DNA of 64,000 bases, taken from Rhipicephalus microplus (Eukaryota > Arthropoda > Arachnida > Ixodida > Ixodidae). Shown here piece by piece: positions 37,391 to 50,821 of this stretch. The stretch is taken from assembly GCF_043290135.1 (NCBI RefSeq), contig NW_027464604.1:2239501-2303500 (forward strand), given 5' to 3'. The notes under the pieces were generated by a model that worked only from the letters and a program-made list of their open reading frames with translations, ran no database searches and had not been told where the DNA came from. How positions within the stretch are numbered: position 1 is the first letter of the stretch; each line of letters starts with the position of its first letter. The translations under genes and the position numbers were made by a program.

Positions 37391-38625
37391 GACGGTTTCT
37401 TGCGCTTTCACATTAGATATCGCAGTTCCCGACTTGTAATGGTGAAAAACACTGCATCTCACAAAGTGACAGTGTTTAATGCGGTTTTACGACGGTTCAT
37501 ATCTTAACCTAACCTAACATTCGCACTTGTATCTCAAAACGCTCTATTACACTGTTTCGTTAAAATTACGATATTTGCATGACCTCACAGTTTTTCACCA
37601 ACTTATTACAGTACAGAACGCTGTCTCTCGCTAAATGACATCATTCTTTAAGGTTTCACGATGCTTGCATGCGCTTTAACGAGAATCTCACAATATAGCA
37701 GTTTCGCACTTGTAACGGTAGAACACGCAGTATTTGGCTTGTTCATGCCGTTTTGTGCGCTTTCACAACATTTAACCTATCGCAGTTTAATACTCGCAAT
37801 AAAACAACACTATCTCGTTAGATGACGTCGTTTTTGGAAGTTTCACGACGCTACCTAGCTCAAACTAACCTAACCTAACCTAACCTTCGCACTTCTATCG
37901 TTAGAAAACGTTTTACTCGCAACTTTACAATGTTTTCTACAAGATTACGACAGTTTCATGCGCTTTCACAATAGATATCGCAGTTCCCAACTTGTAATGG
38001 TGAAAAACACTGCATCTAACAAAGTGACATTGTTTATAGCGGTTTTACGACGGTTCATATCTTAACCTAACCTAACATTCGCGCTTGTATCTCAAAACGC
38101 TCTATTACACTGTTTCGTTCACAATTACGATATTTGCATGACCTCACAGTTTTTCACCAACTTATTACAGTACAGAACGCTGTCTCTCGCCAAATGACAT
38201 CATTCTTTAAGGTTTCACGATGCTTGCATGCGCTTTAACGAGAATATCACAACATAGCAGTTTCGCACTTGTAACGGTACAACACGCAGTATTTGGCTTG
38301 TTCATGCCGTTTTGTGTGCTTTCACAACATTTCACCTATCGCAGTTTCGTACTCGCAATAAAACAACAGTATCTCGTTAGATGACGTCGTTTTTGGTGGT
38401 TTCACGACGCTACCTAGCTTAAACTAACATAACTAAACCTAACATAACCTTCGCACTTCTATCGTTAGAAAACGTTTTACTCGCTACTTTACATTGCTTT
38501 CTACAACATTACGACGGTTTCAAGCGCTTTCACATTAGATATCGCAGTTCCCAACTTGTAAAGGTGAAAAACACTGCATCTCACTAAGTGACATTGTTTA
38601 TAGTGGTGTTACGACGGTTCATACC
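37391..38625 (+). repeat. Satellite segment S22 (1235 bp, n=1)
   Basis: First part belongs to the TTTTTGGAAGTTTC subfamily (also near 51950, 55875 and 61195). Second part matches the S19/S26 type. The corresponding position in the next 9.4-kb copy has no satellite at all (see the block at 47393-48715). Confidence 0.9.
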
Positions 38626-39339
38626 TTAACCTAACGTAACCTAACCTAACCTAACCTTACCTAACCTTACCTAACCTAACCTAACCTAACCCAACCCAAC
38701 CCAACCTAACCTAACCTAACCTAAACTAAACTAACCCAACCTAACCTAACCTAACCTAACCTAACCCAACCTAACCCAACCCAACCTAACCTAACCTAAG
38801 CTAACCTAACCTAACCTAACCAAACCTAACCTAACCTAACCTAACGTAACCTAACCTAACCTAACCTATTCTAACGTAACCTAACCTTACCTGACCTAAC
38901 CTAACATAACCTAACCTAACCTAACCTAACATAACCTAACGTAACCTAACCTAACCTAACTTAACGTAACCTAACCAAACCCGACCTAACCCAACCCAAC
39001 CCAAACCAACAACACCCAACCCAACCTAACCTGACCTAACCTAACCTTACCTAACCTAACCAAATTATCCTTACCTAACCTAACCTAACGTAACCTAACG
39101 TAACCTAACCTAACCTAACGTAACCTAACCTAACCCAACCTAACCTAACCTAACCTAACCTAACCCAACTCAAACCAACCTAACCTAATCTAACCTATCC
39201 TAACCTAACCTAACCAAACCTAACCTAACCTAACCTAACCTAACCCAACTCAACTCAACCCAACCTAACCTAATCTAACCTAACCTAACCTAACCTAACC
39301 TAACCAAACCTAACCTAACCTAACCTAACCTAACCTAAC
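38626..39339 (+). repeat. CCTAA block B23, long class (714 bp)
   Basis: Marker at 39061. Its right portion is the closest match to the right half of the fused block at 47393-48715. Confidence 0.93.
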
Positions 39340-40579
39340 GACGGTTTCATGCGCTTTCACATTAGATATCGCAGTTCCCGACTTGTAATGGTGAAAAACA
39401 CTGCATCTCACAAAGTGACAGTGTTTAATGCGGTTTTACGACGGTTCATATCTTAACCTAACCTAACATTCGCACTTGTATCTCAAAACGCTCTATTACA
39501 CTGTTTCGTTAAAATTACAATATTTGCATGACCTCACAGTTTTTCACCAACTTAATACAGTACAGAACGCTGTCTCTCGCTAAATGACATCATTCTTTAA
39601 GGTTTCACGATGCTTGCATGCGCTTTAACGAGAATCTCACAATATAGCAGTTTCGCACTTGCAACGGTAGAACACGCAGTATTTGGCTTGTTCATGCCGT
39701 TTTGTGTGCTTTCACAACATTTCACCCATAGCAGTTTCGTACATGAAATAAAACAATTATATCTTGTTAGATGACGTCCTTTTTGGTGGTTTCACGATGC
39801 TACCTAGCTCAAACTAACATAATTCAACCTAACATAACCTTCGCACTTCTATCGTTAGAAAACGTTTTACTCGCTACTTTACAATGCTCTCTACAACATT
39901 ACGACGGTTTCATGCGCTTTCACATTAGATATCGCAGTTCCCAACTTGTAATGGTGAAAAACACTGCATCTAACAAAGTGACATTGTTTAATGCGGTTTT
40001 ACGACGGTTCATATCTTAACCTAACTTAACATTCGCGCTTGTATCTCAAAACGCTCTATTACACTGTTTCGTTCACAATTACGATATTTGCATGACCTCA
40101 CAGTTTTTCACCAACTTATTACAGTACAGAACGCTGTCTCTCGCCAAATGACATCATTCTTTAAGGTTTCACGATGCTTGCATGCACTTTAACGAGAATA
40201 TCACAACATAGCAGTTTCGCACTTGTAACGGTACAACACGCAGTATTTGGCTTGTTCATGCCGTTTTGTGTGCTTTCACAACATTTCACCTATCGCAGTT
40301 TCGTACTCGCAATAAAACAACAGTATCTCGTTAGATGACGTCGTTTTTGGTGGTTTCACGACGCTACCTAGCTTAAACTAACATAACTAAACCTAACATA
40401 ACCTTCGCACTTCTATCGTTAGAAAACGTTTTACTCGCTATTTTACATTGCTTTCTACAACATTACGACGGTTTCAAGCGCTTTCACATTAGATATCGCA
40501 GTTCCCAACTTGTAAAGGTGAAAAACACTGCATCTCACTAAGTGACATTGTTTATACCGGTGTTACGACGGTTCATACC
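39340..40579 (+). repeat. Satellite segment S23 (1240 bp, n=1)
   Basis: Exactly 676 + 564 bp. The second half repeats the end of S17. Alpha open frame 39771-40019 is read-through, because CTCAAAC replaces CTTAAAC. Confidence 0.92.
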
Positions 40580-41278
40580 TTAACCTAACGTAACCTAACC
40601 TAACCTAACCTTACCTAACCTTACCTAACCTTACCTAACCTAACCTAACCTAACCTAACCCAACCCAACCCAACCTAACCTAACCTAACCTAAACTAACC
40701 TAACCCAACCTAACCTAACCTAACCTAACCCAACCTAACCCAACCCAACCTAACCTAACCTAAGCTAACCTAACCTAACCTAACCAAACCTAACCTAACC
40801 TAACCTAACGTAACCTAACCTAACCTAACCTATTCTAACGTAACCTAACCTTACCTGACCTAACCTAACCTAACGTAACCTAACCTAACCTAACATAACC
40901 TAACGTAACCTAACCTAACCTAACTTAACGTAACCTAACCAAACCCGACCTAACCCAAACCAACCCAAACCAACAACACCCAACCCAACCTAACCTGACC
41001 TAACCTAACCTTACTTAACCTAACCAAATTATCCTTACCTAACCTAACCTAACCTAACGTAACCTAACGTAACCTAACCTAACCTAACGTAACCTAACCT
41101 AACCCAACCTAACCTAACCTAACCTAACCCAACTCAAACCAACCTAACCTAATCTAACCTAACCTAACCTAACCAAACCTAACCTAACCTAACCTAACCT
41201 AACCCAACTCAACTCAACCCAACCTAACCTAATCTAACCTAACCTAACCAAACCTAACCTAACCTAACCTAACCTAAC
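40580..41278 (+). repeat. CCTAA block B24, long class (699 bp)
   Basis: Marker near 41025, preceded by the private CCTTACTTAACC. Sister of the block at 31202. Confidence 0.93.
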
Positions 41279-41954
41279 GACGGTTTCATGCGCTTTCACA
41301 TTAGATATCGCAGTTCCCGACTTGTAATGGTGAAAAACACTGCATCTCACAAAGTGACAGTGTTTAATGCGGTTTTACGACGGTTCATATCTTAACCTAA
41401 CCTAACATTCGCACTTGTATCTCAAAACGCTCTATTACACTGTTTCTTTAAATATACGATATTTGCATGACCTCACAGTTTTTCACCAACTTATTACAGT
41501 ACAGAACGCTGTCTCTCGCTAAATGACATCATTCTTTAAGGTTTCACGATGCTTGCATGCGCTTTAACGAGAATCTCACAATATAGCAGTTTCGCACTTG
41601 TAACGGTAGAACACGCAGTATTTGGCTTGTTCATGCCGTTTTGTGTGCTTTCACAACATTTCACCTATCGCAGTTTCGTACTCGCAATAAAACAACAGTA
41701 TCTCGTTAGATGACGTCGTTTTTGGTGGTTTCACGACGCTACCTAGCTTAAACTAACATAACTCAACCTAACATAACCTTCGCATTTCTATCGTTAGAAA
41801 ACGTTTTACTCGCTACTTTACATTGCTTTCTACAACATTACGACGGTTTCAAGCGCTTTCACATTAGATATCGCAGTTCCCAACTTGTAAAGGTGAAAAA
41901 CACTGCATCTCACTAAGTGACATTGTTTAATGCGGTTTTACGACGGTTCATACC
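41279..41954 (+). repeat. Satellite segment S24 (676 bp, n=0)
   Basis: The beta reads GTTTCTTTAAATATACG, the S18 form plus one further change. Confidence 0.92.
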
Positions 41955-42623
41955 TTAACCTAACGTAACCTAACCTAACCTAACCTAACCTTACCTAACC
42001 TAACCTAACCTAACCTAACCTAACCTAACCTTACCTAACCTAACCTAACCTAACCCAACCGAACCCAACCTAACCTAACCTAACCTAAACTAACCTAACC
42101 CAACCTAACCTAACCTAACCTAACCCAACCTAACCCAACCCAACCTAACCTAACCTAAGCTAACCTAACCTAACCTAACCAAACCTAACCTAACCTAACC
42201 TAACGTAACCTAACCTAACCTAACCTATTCTAACGTAACCTAACCTTACCTGACCTAACCTAACCTAACTTAACGTAACCTAACCTAACCTAACCCGACC
42301 TAAGCCAACCCAACCCAACCCAACAACACCCAACCCAACCTAACCTAACCTAACCTAACCTTACCTAACCTAACCAAATTATCCTTACCTAACCTAACCT
42401 AACCTAACCTAACCTAACGTAACCTAACCTAACCCAACCTAACCTAACCTAACCTAACCTAACCCAACTCAAACCAACCTAACCTAATCTAACCTAACCT
42501 AACCTAACCTAACCAAACCTAACCTAACCTAACCTAACCTAACCCAACTCAACCCAACCTAACCTAATCTAACCTAACCTAACCTAACCAAACCTAACCT
42601 AACGTAACCTAACCTAACCTAAC
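41955..42623 (+). repeat. CCTAA block B25, long class (669 bp)
   Basis: Marker near 42375. Shares CCCAACCGAACCC and CCTAAGCCAACCC with the block at 32587. Confidence 0.93.
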
Positions 42624-43299
42624 GACGGTTTCATGCGCTTTCACATTAGATATCGCAGTTCCCGACTTGTAATGGTGAAAAACACTGCATCTCACAAAGT
42701 GACAGTGTTTAATGCGGTTTTACGACGGTTCATATCTTAACCTAACCTAACATTCGCACTTGTATCTCAAAACGCTCTATTACACTGTTTCGTTAACATT
42801 ACGATATTTGCATGACCTCACAGTTTTTCACCAACTTATTACAGTACAGAACACTGTCTCTCGCTAAATGACATCATTCTTTAAGGTTTCACGATGCTTG
42901 CATGCGCTTTAACGAGAATCTCACAATATAGCAGTTTCGCACTTGTAACGGTATAACACGCAGTATTTGGCTTGTTCATGCCGTTTTGTGTGCTTTCACA
43001 ACATTTCACCCATAGCAGTTTCGTACATGAAATAAAACAATTATATCTCGTTAAATGACGTCCTTTTTGGTGGTTTCACGATGCTACCTAGCTCAAACTA
43101 ACATAATTCAACCTAACATAACCTTCGCACTTCTATCGTTAGAAAACGTTTTACTCGCTACTTTACAATGCTCTCTACAACATTACGACAGTTTCATGCG
43201 CTTTCACATTAGATATCGCAGTTCCCAACTTGTAAAGGTGAAAAACACTGCATCTCACTAAGTGACATTGTTTATAGCGGTGTTACGACGGTTCATACC
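42624..43299 (+). repeat. Satellite segment S25 (676 bp, n=0)
   Basis: Starts like S19 but switches at about 42870 to the ATGAAATAAAAC gamma tail and the GTCCTTTTTGG alpha. The alpha frame 43055-43261 is open. Confidence 0.92.
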
Positions 43300-44018
43300 T
43301 TAACCTAACGTAACCTAACCTAACCTAACCTTACCTAACCTTACCTAACCTAACCTAACCCAACCCAACCCAACCTAACCTAACCTAACCTAAACTAACC
43401 TAACCCAACCTAACCTAACCTAACCTAACCTAACCCAACCTAACCCAACCCAACCTAACCTAACCTAAGCTAACCTAACCTAACCTAACCAAACCTAACC
43501 TAACCTAACCTAACGTAACCTAACCTAACCTAACCTATTCTAACGTAACCTAACCTTACCTGACCTAACCTAACCTAACGTAACCTAACCTAACCTAACA
43601 TAACCTAACGTAACCTAACCTAACCTAACTTAACGTAACCTAACCAAACCCGACCTAACCCAACCCAACCCAAACCAACAACACCCAACCCAACCTAACC
43701 TGACCTAACCTAACCTTACCTAACCTAACCAAATTATCCTTACCTAACCTAACCTAACCTAACGTAACCTAACGTAACCTAACCTAACCTAACGTAACCT
43801 AACCTAACCCAACCTAACCTAACCTAACCTAACCTAACCCAACTCAAACCAACCTAACCTAATCTAACCTAACCTAACCTAACCTAACCAAACCTAACCT
43901 AACCTAACCTAACCTAACCCAACTCAACTCAACCCAACCTAACCTAATCTAACCTAACCTAACCTAACCTAACCTAACCTAACCAAACCTAACCTAACCT
44001 AACCTAACCTAACCTAAC
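43300..44018 (+). repeat. CCTAA block B26, long class (719 bp)
   Basis: Marker near 43730. Sister of the block at 33982 and near-identical to the following block at 44696. Confidence 0.93.
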
Positions 44019-44695
44019 GACGGTTTCATGCGCTTTCACATTAGATATCGCAGTTCCCGACTTGTAATGGTGAAAAACACTGCATCTCACAAAGTGACAG
44101 TGTTTAATGCGGTTTTACGACGGTTCATATCTTAACCTAACCTAACATTCGCGCTTGTATCTCAAAACGCTCTATTACACTGTTTCGTTCACAATTACGA
44201 TATTTGCATGACCTCACAGTTTTTCACCAACTTATTACAGTACAGAACGCTGTCTCTCGCCAAATGACATCATTCTTTAAGGTTTCACGATGCTTGCATG
44301 CGCTTTAACGAGAATATCACAACATAGCAGTTTCGCACTTGTAACGGTACAACACGCAGTATTTGGCTTGTTCATGCCGTTTTGTGTGCTTTCACAACAT
44401 TTCACCTATCGCAGTTTCGTACTCGCAATAAAACAACAGTATCTCGTTAGATGACGTCGTTTTTGGTGGTTTCACGACGCTACCTAGCTTAAACTAACAT
44501 AACTAAACCTAACATAACCTTCGCACTTCTATCGTTAGAAAACGTTTTACTCACTACTTTACATTGCTTTCTACAACATTACGACGGTTTCAAGCGCTTT
44601 CACATTAGATATCGCAGTTCCCAACTTGTAAAGGTGAAAAACACTGCATCTCACTAAGTGACATTGTTTATAGCGGTGTTACGACGGTTCATACC
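44019..44695 (+). repeat. Satellite segment S26 (677 bp, n=0)
   Basis: Part of an extra 1391-bp unit (segment plus next block) that the first 9.4-kb copy lacks. The beta is the TTCGCGCTTG type although it follows a long block. Confidence 0.92.
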
Positions 44696-45409
44696 TTAAC
44701 CTAACGTAACCTAACCTAACCTAACCTTACCTAACCTTACCTAACCTAACCTAACCCAACCCAACCCAACCTAACCTAACCTAACCTAAACTAACCTAAC
44801 CCAACCTAACCTAACCTAACCTAACCCAACCTAACCCAACCCAACCTAACCTAACCTAAGCTAACCTAACCTAACCTAACCAAACCTAACCTAACCTAAC
44901 CTAACGTAACCTAACCTAACCTAACCTATTCTAACGTAACCTAACCTTACCTGACCTAACCTAACCTAACGTAACCTAACCTAACCTAACATAACCTAAC
45001 GTAACCTAACCTAACCTAACTTAACGTAACCTAACCAAACCCGACCTAACCCAACCCAACCCAAACCAACAACACCCAACCCAACCTAACCTGACCTAAC
45101 CTAACCTTACCTAACCTAACCAAATTATCCTTACCTAACCTAACCTAACCTAACGTAACCTAACGTAACCTAACCTAACCTAACGTAACCTAACCTAACC
45201 CAACCTAACCTAACCTAACCTAACCTAACCCAACTCAAACCAACCTAACCTAATCTAACCTAACCTAACCTAACCTAACCAAACCTAACCTAACCTAACC
45301 TAACCTAACCCAACTCAACTCAACCCAATCTAACCTAATCTAACCTAACCTAACCTAACCTAACCTAACCTAACCAAACCTAACCTAACCTAACCTAACC
45401 TAACCTAAC
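44696..45409 (+). repeat. CCTAA block B27, long class (714 bp)
   Basis: Marker at 45121. Differs from the preceding block by one pentamer plus a private CCCAATCTAACC near 45325. Confidence 0.93.
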
Positions 45410-46084
45410 GACGGTTTCATGCGCTTTCACATTAGATATCGCAGTTCCCGACTTGTAATGGTGAAAAACACTGCATCTCACAAAGTGACAGTGTTTAATG
45501 CGGTTTTACGACCGTTCATATCTTAACCTAACCTAACATTCGCACTTGTATCTCAAAACGCTCTATTACACTGTTTCGTTAAAATTACGATATTTGCATG
45601 ACCTCACAGTTTTTCACCAACTTATTACAGTACAGAACGCTGTCTCTCGCTAAATGACATCATTTTTAAGGTTTCACGATGCTTGCATGCGCTTTAACGA
45701 GAATCTCACAATATAGCAGTTTCGCACTTGTAACGGTAGAACACGCAGTATTTGGCTTGTTCATGCCGTTTTGTGTGCTTTCACAACATTTCACCTATCG
45801 CAGTTTCGTACTCGCAATAAAACAACAGTATCTCATTAGATGACGTCGTTTTTGGTGGTTTCACGACGCTACCTAGCTTAAACTAACATAACTCAACCTA
45901 ACATAACCTTCGCACTTCTATCGTTAGAAAACGTTTTACTCGCTACTTTACATTGCTTTCTACAACATTACGACGGTTTCAAGCGCTTTCACATTAGATA
46001 TCGCAGTTCCCAACTTGTAAATGTGAAAAACACTGCATCTCACTAAGTGACATTGTTTAATGCAGTTTTACGACAGTTCATACC
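45410..46084 (+). repeat. Satellite segment S27 (675 bp, n=0)
   Basis: Copy of S20. One base is missing in the gamma start (CATCATTTTTAAGG), which explains the 1-bp shortfall. Private CGACCGTTC near 45511 and GTAAATGTG near 46018. Confidence 0.92.
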
Positions 46085-46723
46085 TTAACCTAACGTAACC
46101 TAACCTAACCTAACCTTACCTAACCTAACCTAACCTAACCTAACCTTACCTAACCTAACCTAACCTAACCCAACCCAACCTAACCTAACCTAACCTAAAC
46201 TAACCTAACCCAACCTAACCTAACCTAACCTAACCCAACCTAACCCAACCCAACCTAACCTAACCTAAGCTAACCTAACCTAACCTAACCAAACCTAACC
46301 TAACCTAACCTAACGTAACCTAACCTAACCTAACCTATTCTAACGTAACCTAACCTTACCTGACCTAACCTAACCTAACTTAACGTAACCTAACCTAACC
46401 TAACCCGACCTAACCCAACCCAACCCAACCCAACAACACCCAACCCAACCTAACCTAACCTAACCTAACCTTACCTAACCTAACCAAATTATCCTTACCT
46501 AACCTAACCTAACCTAACGTAACCTAACCTAACCCAACCTAACCTAACCTAACCTAACCTAACCCAACTCAAACCAACCTAACCTAATCTAACCTAACCT
46601 AACCTAACCTAACCAAACCTAACCTAACCTAACCTAACCTAACCCAACTCAACTCAACCCAACCTAACCTAATCTTACCTAACCTAACCTAACCAAACCT
46701 AACCTAACCTAACCTAACCTAAC
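46085..46723 (+). repeat. CCTAA block B28, long class (639 bp)
   Basis: Marker near 46485. Sister of the block at 35377. Confidence 0.93.
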
Positions 46724-47392
46724 GACGGTTTCATGCGCTTTCACATTAGATATCGCAGTTCCCGACTTGTAATGGTGAAAAACACTGCATCTCACAAAGT
46801 GACAGTGTTTAATGTGGTTTTACGACGGTTCATATCTTAACCTAACCTAACATTCGCACTTGTATCTCAAAACGCTCTATTACACTGTTTCGTTAAAATT
46901 ACGATATTTGCATGACCTCACAGTTTTTCACCAACTTATTACAGTACAGAACGCTTTCTCTCGCTAAATGACATCATTCTTTAAGGTTTCACGATGCTTG
47001 CATGCGCTTTAACGAGAATCTCACAATATAGCAGTTTCGCACTTGTAACGGTAGAACACGCAGTATTTGGCTTGTTCATGCCGTTTTGTGTGCTTTCACA
47101 ACATTTCACCTATCGCAGTTTCGTACTCGCAATAAAACAACAGTATCTCGTTAGATGACGTCGTTTTTGGTGGTTTCTAACATAACATAACTAACATAAC
47201 TCAACCTAACATAACCTTCGCACTTCTATCGTTAGAAAACGTTTTACTCGCTACTTTACATTGCTTTCTACAACATTACGACGGTTTCAAGCGCTTTCAC
47301 ATTAGATATCGCAGTTCCCAACTTGTAAAGGTGAAAAACACTGCATCTCACTAAGTGACATTGTTTAATGCGGTTTTACGACGGTTCATACC
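46724..47392 (+). repeat. Satellite segment S28 (669 bp, n=0, rewritten alpha)
   Basis: Seven bases short of the standard length. Positions 47178-47190 read TAACATAACATAA where other copies have a 20-nt stretch from ACGACGCTACC to TTAAA. The new bases repeat the adjacent CTAACATAA motif, so this looks like a templated repair event. It removes the CTAGCT (AluI) site. Confidence 0.9.
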
Positions 47393-48715
47393 TTAACCTA
47401 ACGTAACCTAACCTAACCTAACCTAACCTAACCTTACCTAACCTAACCTAACCTAACCTAACCTTACCTAACCCTACCTAACCTAACCTAACCCAACCCA
47501 ACCATACCTAACCTAACCTAACCTAAACTAACCTAACCCAACCTAACCTAACCTAACCTAACCCAACCTAACCCAACCCAACCTAACCTAACCTAAGCTA
47601 ACCTAACCTAACCTAACCAAACCTAACCTAACCTAACCTAACGTAACCTAACCTAACCTAACCTATTCTAACGTAACCTAACCTTACCTGACCTAACCTA
47701 ACCTAACTTAACGTAACCTAACCTAACCTAATCCGACCTAACCCAACCCAACCCAACAACACCCAACCCAACCTAACCTAACCTAACCTAACCTTACCTA
47801 ACCTAACCAAATTATCCTTACCTAACCTAACCTAACCTAACGTAACCTAACGTAACCTAACCTAACCTAACGTAACCTAACCTAACCTAACCTAACCTAA
47901 CCCAACTCAACCCAACCTAACCTAATCTAACCTAACCTAACCTAACCTAACCAAACCTAACCTAACCTAACCTAACCTAACCCAACTCAACTCAACCCAA
48001 CCTAACCTAACCTAACCTAACCTAACCTAACCTAACCTAACCTAACCTAACCTAACCTAACCTAACCCAACCCAACCCAACCTAACCTAACCTAACCTAA
48101 ACTAACCTAACCCAACCTAACCTAACCTAACCTAACCTAACCCAACCTAACCCAACCCAACCTAACCTAACCAGGGCTAACCTAACCTAACCTAACCAAA
48201 CCTAACCTAACCTAACCTAACGTAACCTAACCTAACCTAACCTATTCTAACGTAACCTAACCTTACCTGACCTAACCTAACCTAACGTAACCTAACCTAA
48301 CCTAACATAACCTATCGTAACCTAACCTAACCTAACTTAACGTAACCTAACCAAACCCGACCTAACCCAACCCAACCCAAACCAACAACACCCAACCCAA
48401 CCTAACCTGACCTAACCTAACCTTACCTAACCTAACCAAATTATCCTTACCTAACCTAACCTAACGTAACCTAACGTAACCTAACCTAACCTAACGTAAC
48501 CTAACCTAACCCAACCTAACCTAACCTAACCTAACCTAACCCAACTCAAACCAACCTAACCTAATCTAACCTAACCTAACCTAACCTAACCAAACCTAAC
48601 CTAACCTAACCTAACCTAACCCAACTCATCTCAACCCAACCTAACCTAATCTAACCTAACCTAACCTAACCTAACCTAACCAAACCTAACCTAACCTAAC
48701 CTAACCTAACCTAAC
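47393..48715 (+). repeat. CCTAA block B29, fused double long block (1323 bp)
   Basis: Two phase markers, at 47808 and 48437, and two copies of the CCTATTCTAACG and CAACAACACCC clusters, with only CCTAA-type sequence (about 48003-48065) at the join. The left half follows the block at 36692 and the right half the block at 38626; the satellite that separates those two (37391-38625) is absent. Length is 3 modulo 5, as expected for two blocks with one 4-nt unit each. Private CCAGGGCTAACC near 48173. Confidence 0.92.
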
Positions 48716-49391
48716 GACGGTTTCATGCGCTTTCACATTAGATATCGCAGTTCCCGACTTGTAATGGTGAAAAACACTGCATCTCACAAAGTGACAGTGT
48801 TTAATGCGGTTTTACGACGGTTCATATCTTAACCTAACCTAACATTCGCACTTGTATCTCAAAACGCTCTATTACACTGTTTCGTTAAAATTACGATATT
48901 TGCATGACCTCACAGTTTTTCACCAACTTATTACAGTACAGAACGCTGTCTCTCGCTAAATGACATCATTCTTTAAGGTTTCACGATGCTTGCATGCGCT
49001 TTAACGAGAATCTCACAATATAGCAGTTTCGCACTTGTAACGGTAGAACACGCAGTATTTGGCTTGTTCATGCCGTTTTGTGTGCTTTCACAACATTTCA
49101 CCTATCGCAGTTTCGTACTCGCAATAAAACAACAGTATCTCATTAGATGACGTCGTTTTTGGTGGTTTCACGACGCTACCTAGCATTAACTAACATAACT
49201 CAACCTAACATAACCTTCGCACTTCTATCGTTAGAAAACGTTTTACTCGCTACTTTACATTGCTTTCTACAACATTACGACGGTTTCAAGCGCTTTCACA
49301 TTAGATATCGCAGTTCCCAACTTGTAAAGGTGAAAAACACTGCATCTCACTAAGTGACATTGTTTAATGCGGTTTTACGACGGTTCATACC
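48716..49391 (+). repeat. Satellite segment S29 (676 bp, n=0)
   Basis: The alpha has CTAGCATTAAC in place of CTAGCTTAAAC, which opens a 68-codon frame (49147-49353). The same variant and frame recur at 53049. Confidence 0.92.
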
Positions 49392-50145
49392 TTAACCTAA
49401 CGTAACCTAACCTAACCTAACCTAACCTAACCTAACCTAACCTTACCTAACCTAACCTAACCTAACCCAACCCAACCCAACCTAACCTAACCTAACCTAA
49501 ACTAACCTAACCCAACCTAACCTAACCTAACCTAACCCAACCTAACCCAACCCAACCTAACCTAACCTAAGCTAACCTAACCTAACCTAACCAAACCTAA
49601 CCTAACCTAACCTAACGTAACCTAACCTAACCTAACCTATTCTAACGTAACTTAACCTTACCTGACCTAACCTAACCTAACTTAACGTAACCTAACCTAA
49701 CCTAACCCGACCTAACCCAACCCAACCCAGCAACACCCAACCCAACCTAACCTAACCTAACCTAACCTTACCTGACCTAACCTAACCTAACTTAACGTAA
49801 CCTAACCTAACCTAACCCGACCTACCCCAACCCAACCCAACCCAACAACACCCAACCCAACCTAACCTAACCTAACCTAACCTAACCTTACCTAACCTAA
49901 CCAAATTATCCTTACCTAACCTAACCTAACCTAACCTAACGTAACCTAACCTAACCCAACCTAACCTAACCTAACCTAACCTAACCCAACTCAAACCAAC
50001 CTAACCTAATCTAACCTAACCTAACCTAACCTAACCAAACCTAACCTAACCTAACCTAACCTAACCCAACTCAACTCAACCCAACCTAACCTAATCTAAC
50101 CTAACCTAACCTAACCAAACCTAACCTAACCTAACCTAACCTAAC
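49392..50145 (+). repeat. CCTAA block B30, long class with internal duplication (754 bp)
   Basis: Marker near 49902. The TTACCTGACC to CAACAACACCC part is duplicated in tandem with a 110-bp period (landmarks 49661 and 49771). Confidence 0.93.
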
Positions 50146-50821
50146 GACGGTTTCATGCGCTTTCACATTAGATATCGCAGTTCCCGACTTGTAATGGTGA
50201 AAAACACTGCATCTCACAAAGTGACAGTGTTTAATGCGGTTTTACGACGGTTCATATCTTAACCTAACCTAACATTCGCACTTGTATCTCAAAACGCTCT
50301 ATTACACTGTTTCGTTAAAATTACGATATTTGCATGACCTCACAGTTTTTCACCAACTTATTACAGTACAGAACGCTGTCTCTCGCTAAATGACATCATT
50401 CTTTAAGGTTTCACGATGCTTGCATGCGCTTTAACGAGAATCTCACAATATAGCAGTTTCGCACTTGTAACGGTAGAACACGCAGTATTTGGCTTGTTCA
50501 TGCCGTTTTGTGTGCTTTCACAACATTTCACCTATCGCAGTTTCGTACTCGCAATAAAACAACAGTATCTCGCTAGATGACGTCGTTTTTGGTGGTTTCA
50601 CGACGCTACCTAGCTTAAACTAACATAACTCAACCTAACATAACCTTCGCACTTCTATCGTTAGAAAACGTTTTACTCGCTACTTTACATTGCTTTCTAC
50701 AACATTACGACGGTTTCAAGCGCTTTCACATTAGATATCGCAGTTCCCAACTTGTAAAGGTGAAAAACACTGCATCTCACTAAGTGACATTGTTTAATGC
50801 GGTTTTACGACGGTTCATACC
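50146..50821 (+). repeat. Satellite segment S30 (676 bp, n=0)
   Basis: Close to the array consensus. Private ATCTCGCTAGATG at the alpha start (near 50571). Corresponds to S32 and S35. Confidence 0.92.

Larger units (their letters stand above)
31202..48715 (+). repeat. Higher-order pair, unit about 9.4 kb
   Basis: Blocks and segments from 31202 map in order onto those from 40580 (offsets 9378, 9368, 9318), with one extra 1391-bp unit inserted (44019-45409; offset then about 10708) and one satellite segment deleted (fused block 47393-48715; offset back to 9376 at S23/S29). Pairing rests on shared rare variants listed under the individual entries. A matching stretch precedes each copy (about 30330 and 39710). 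Confidence 0.8.

Noticed and set aside
47393..48715. Assembly collapse as the cause of the double block
   Set aside because: It cannot be excluded without reads, but the modulo-5 length and the two complete, different halves fit a real recombination product better than a consensus error.
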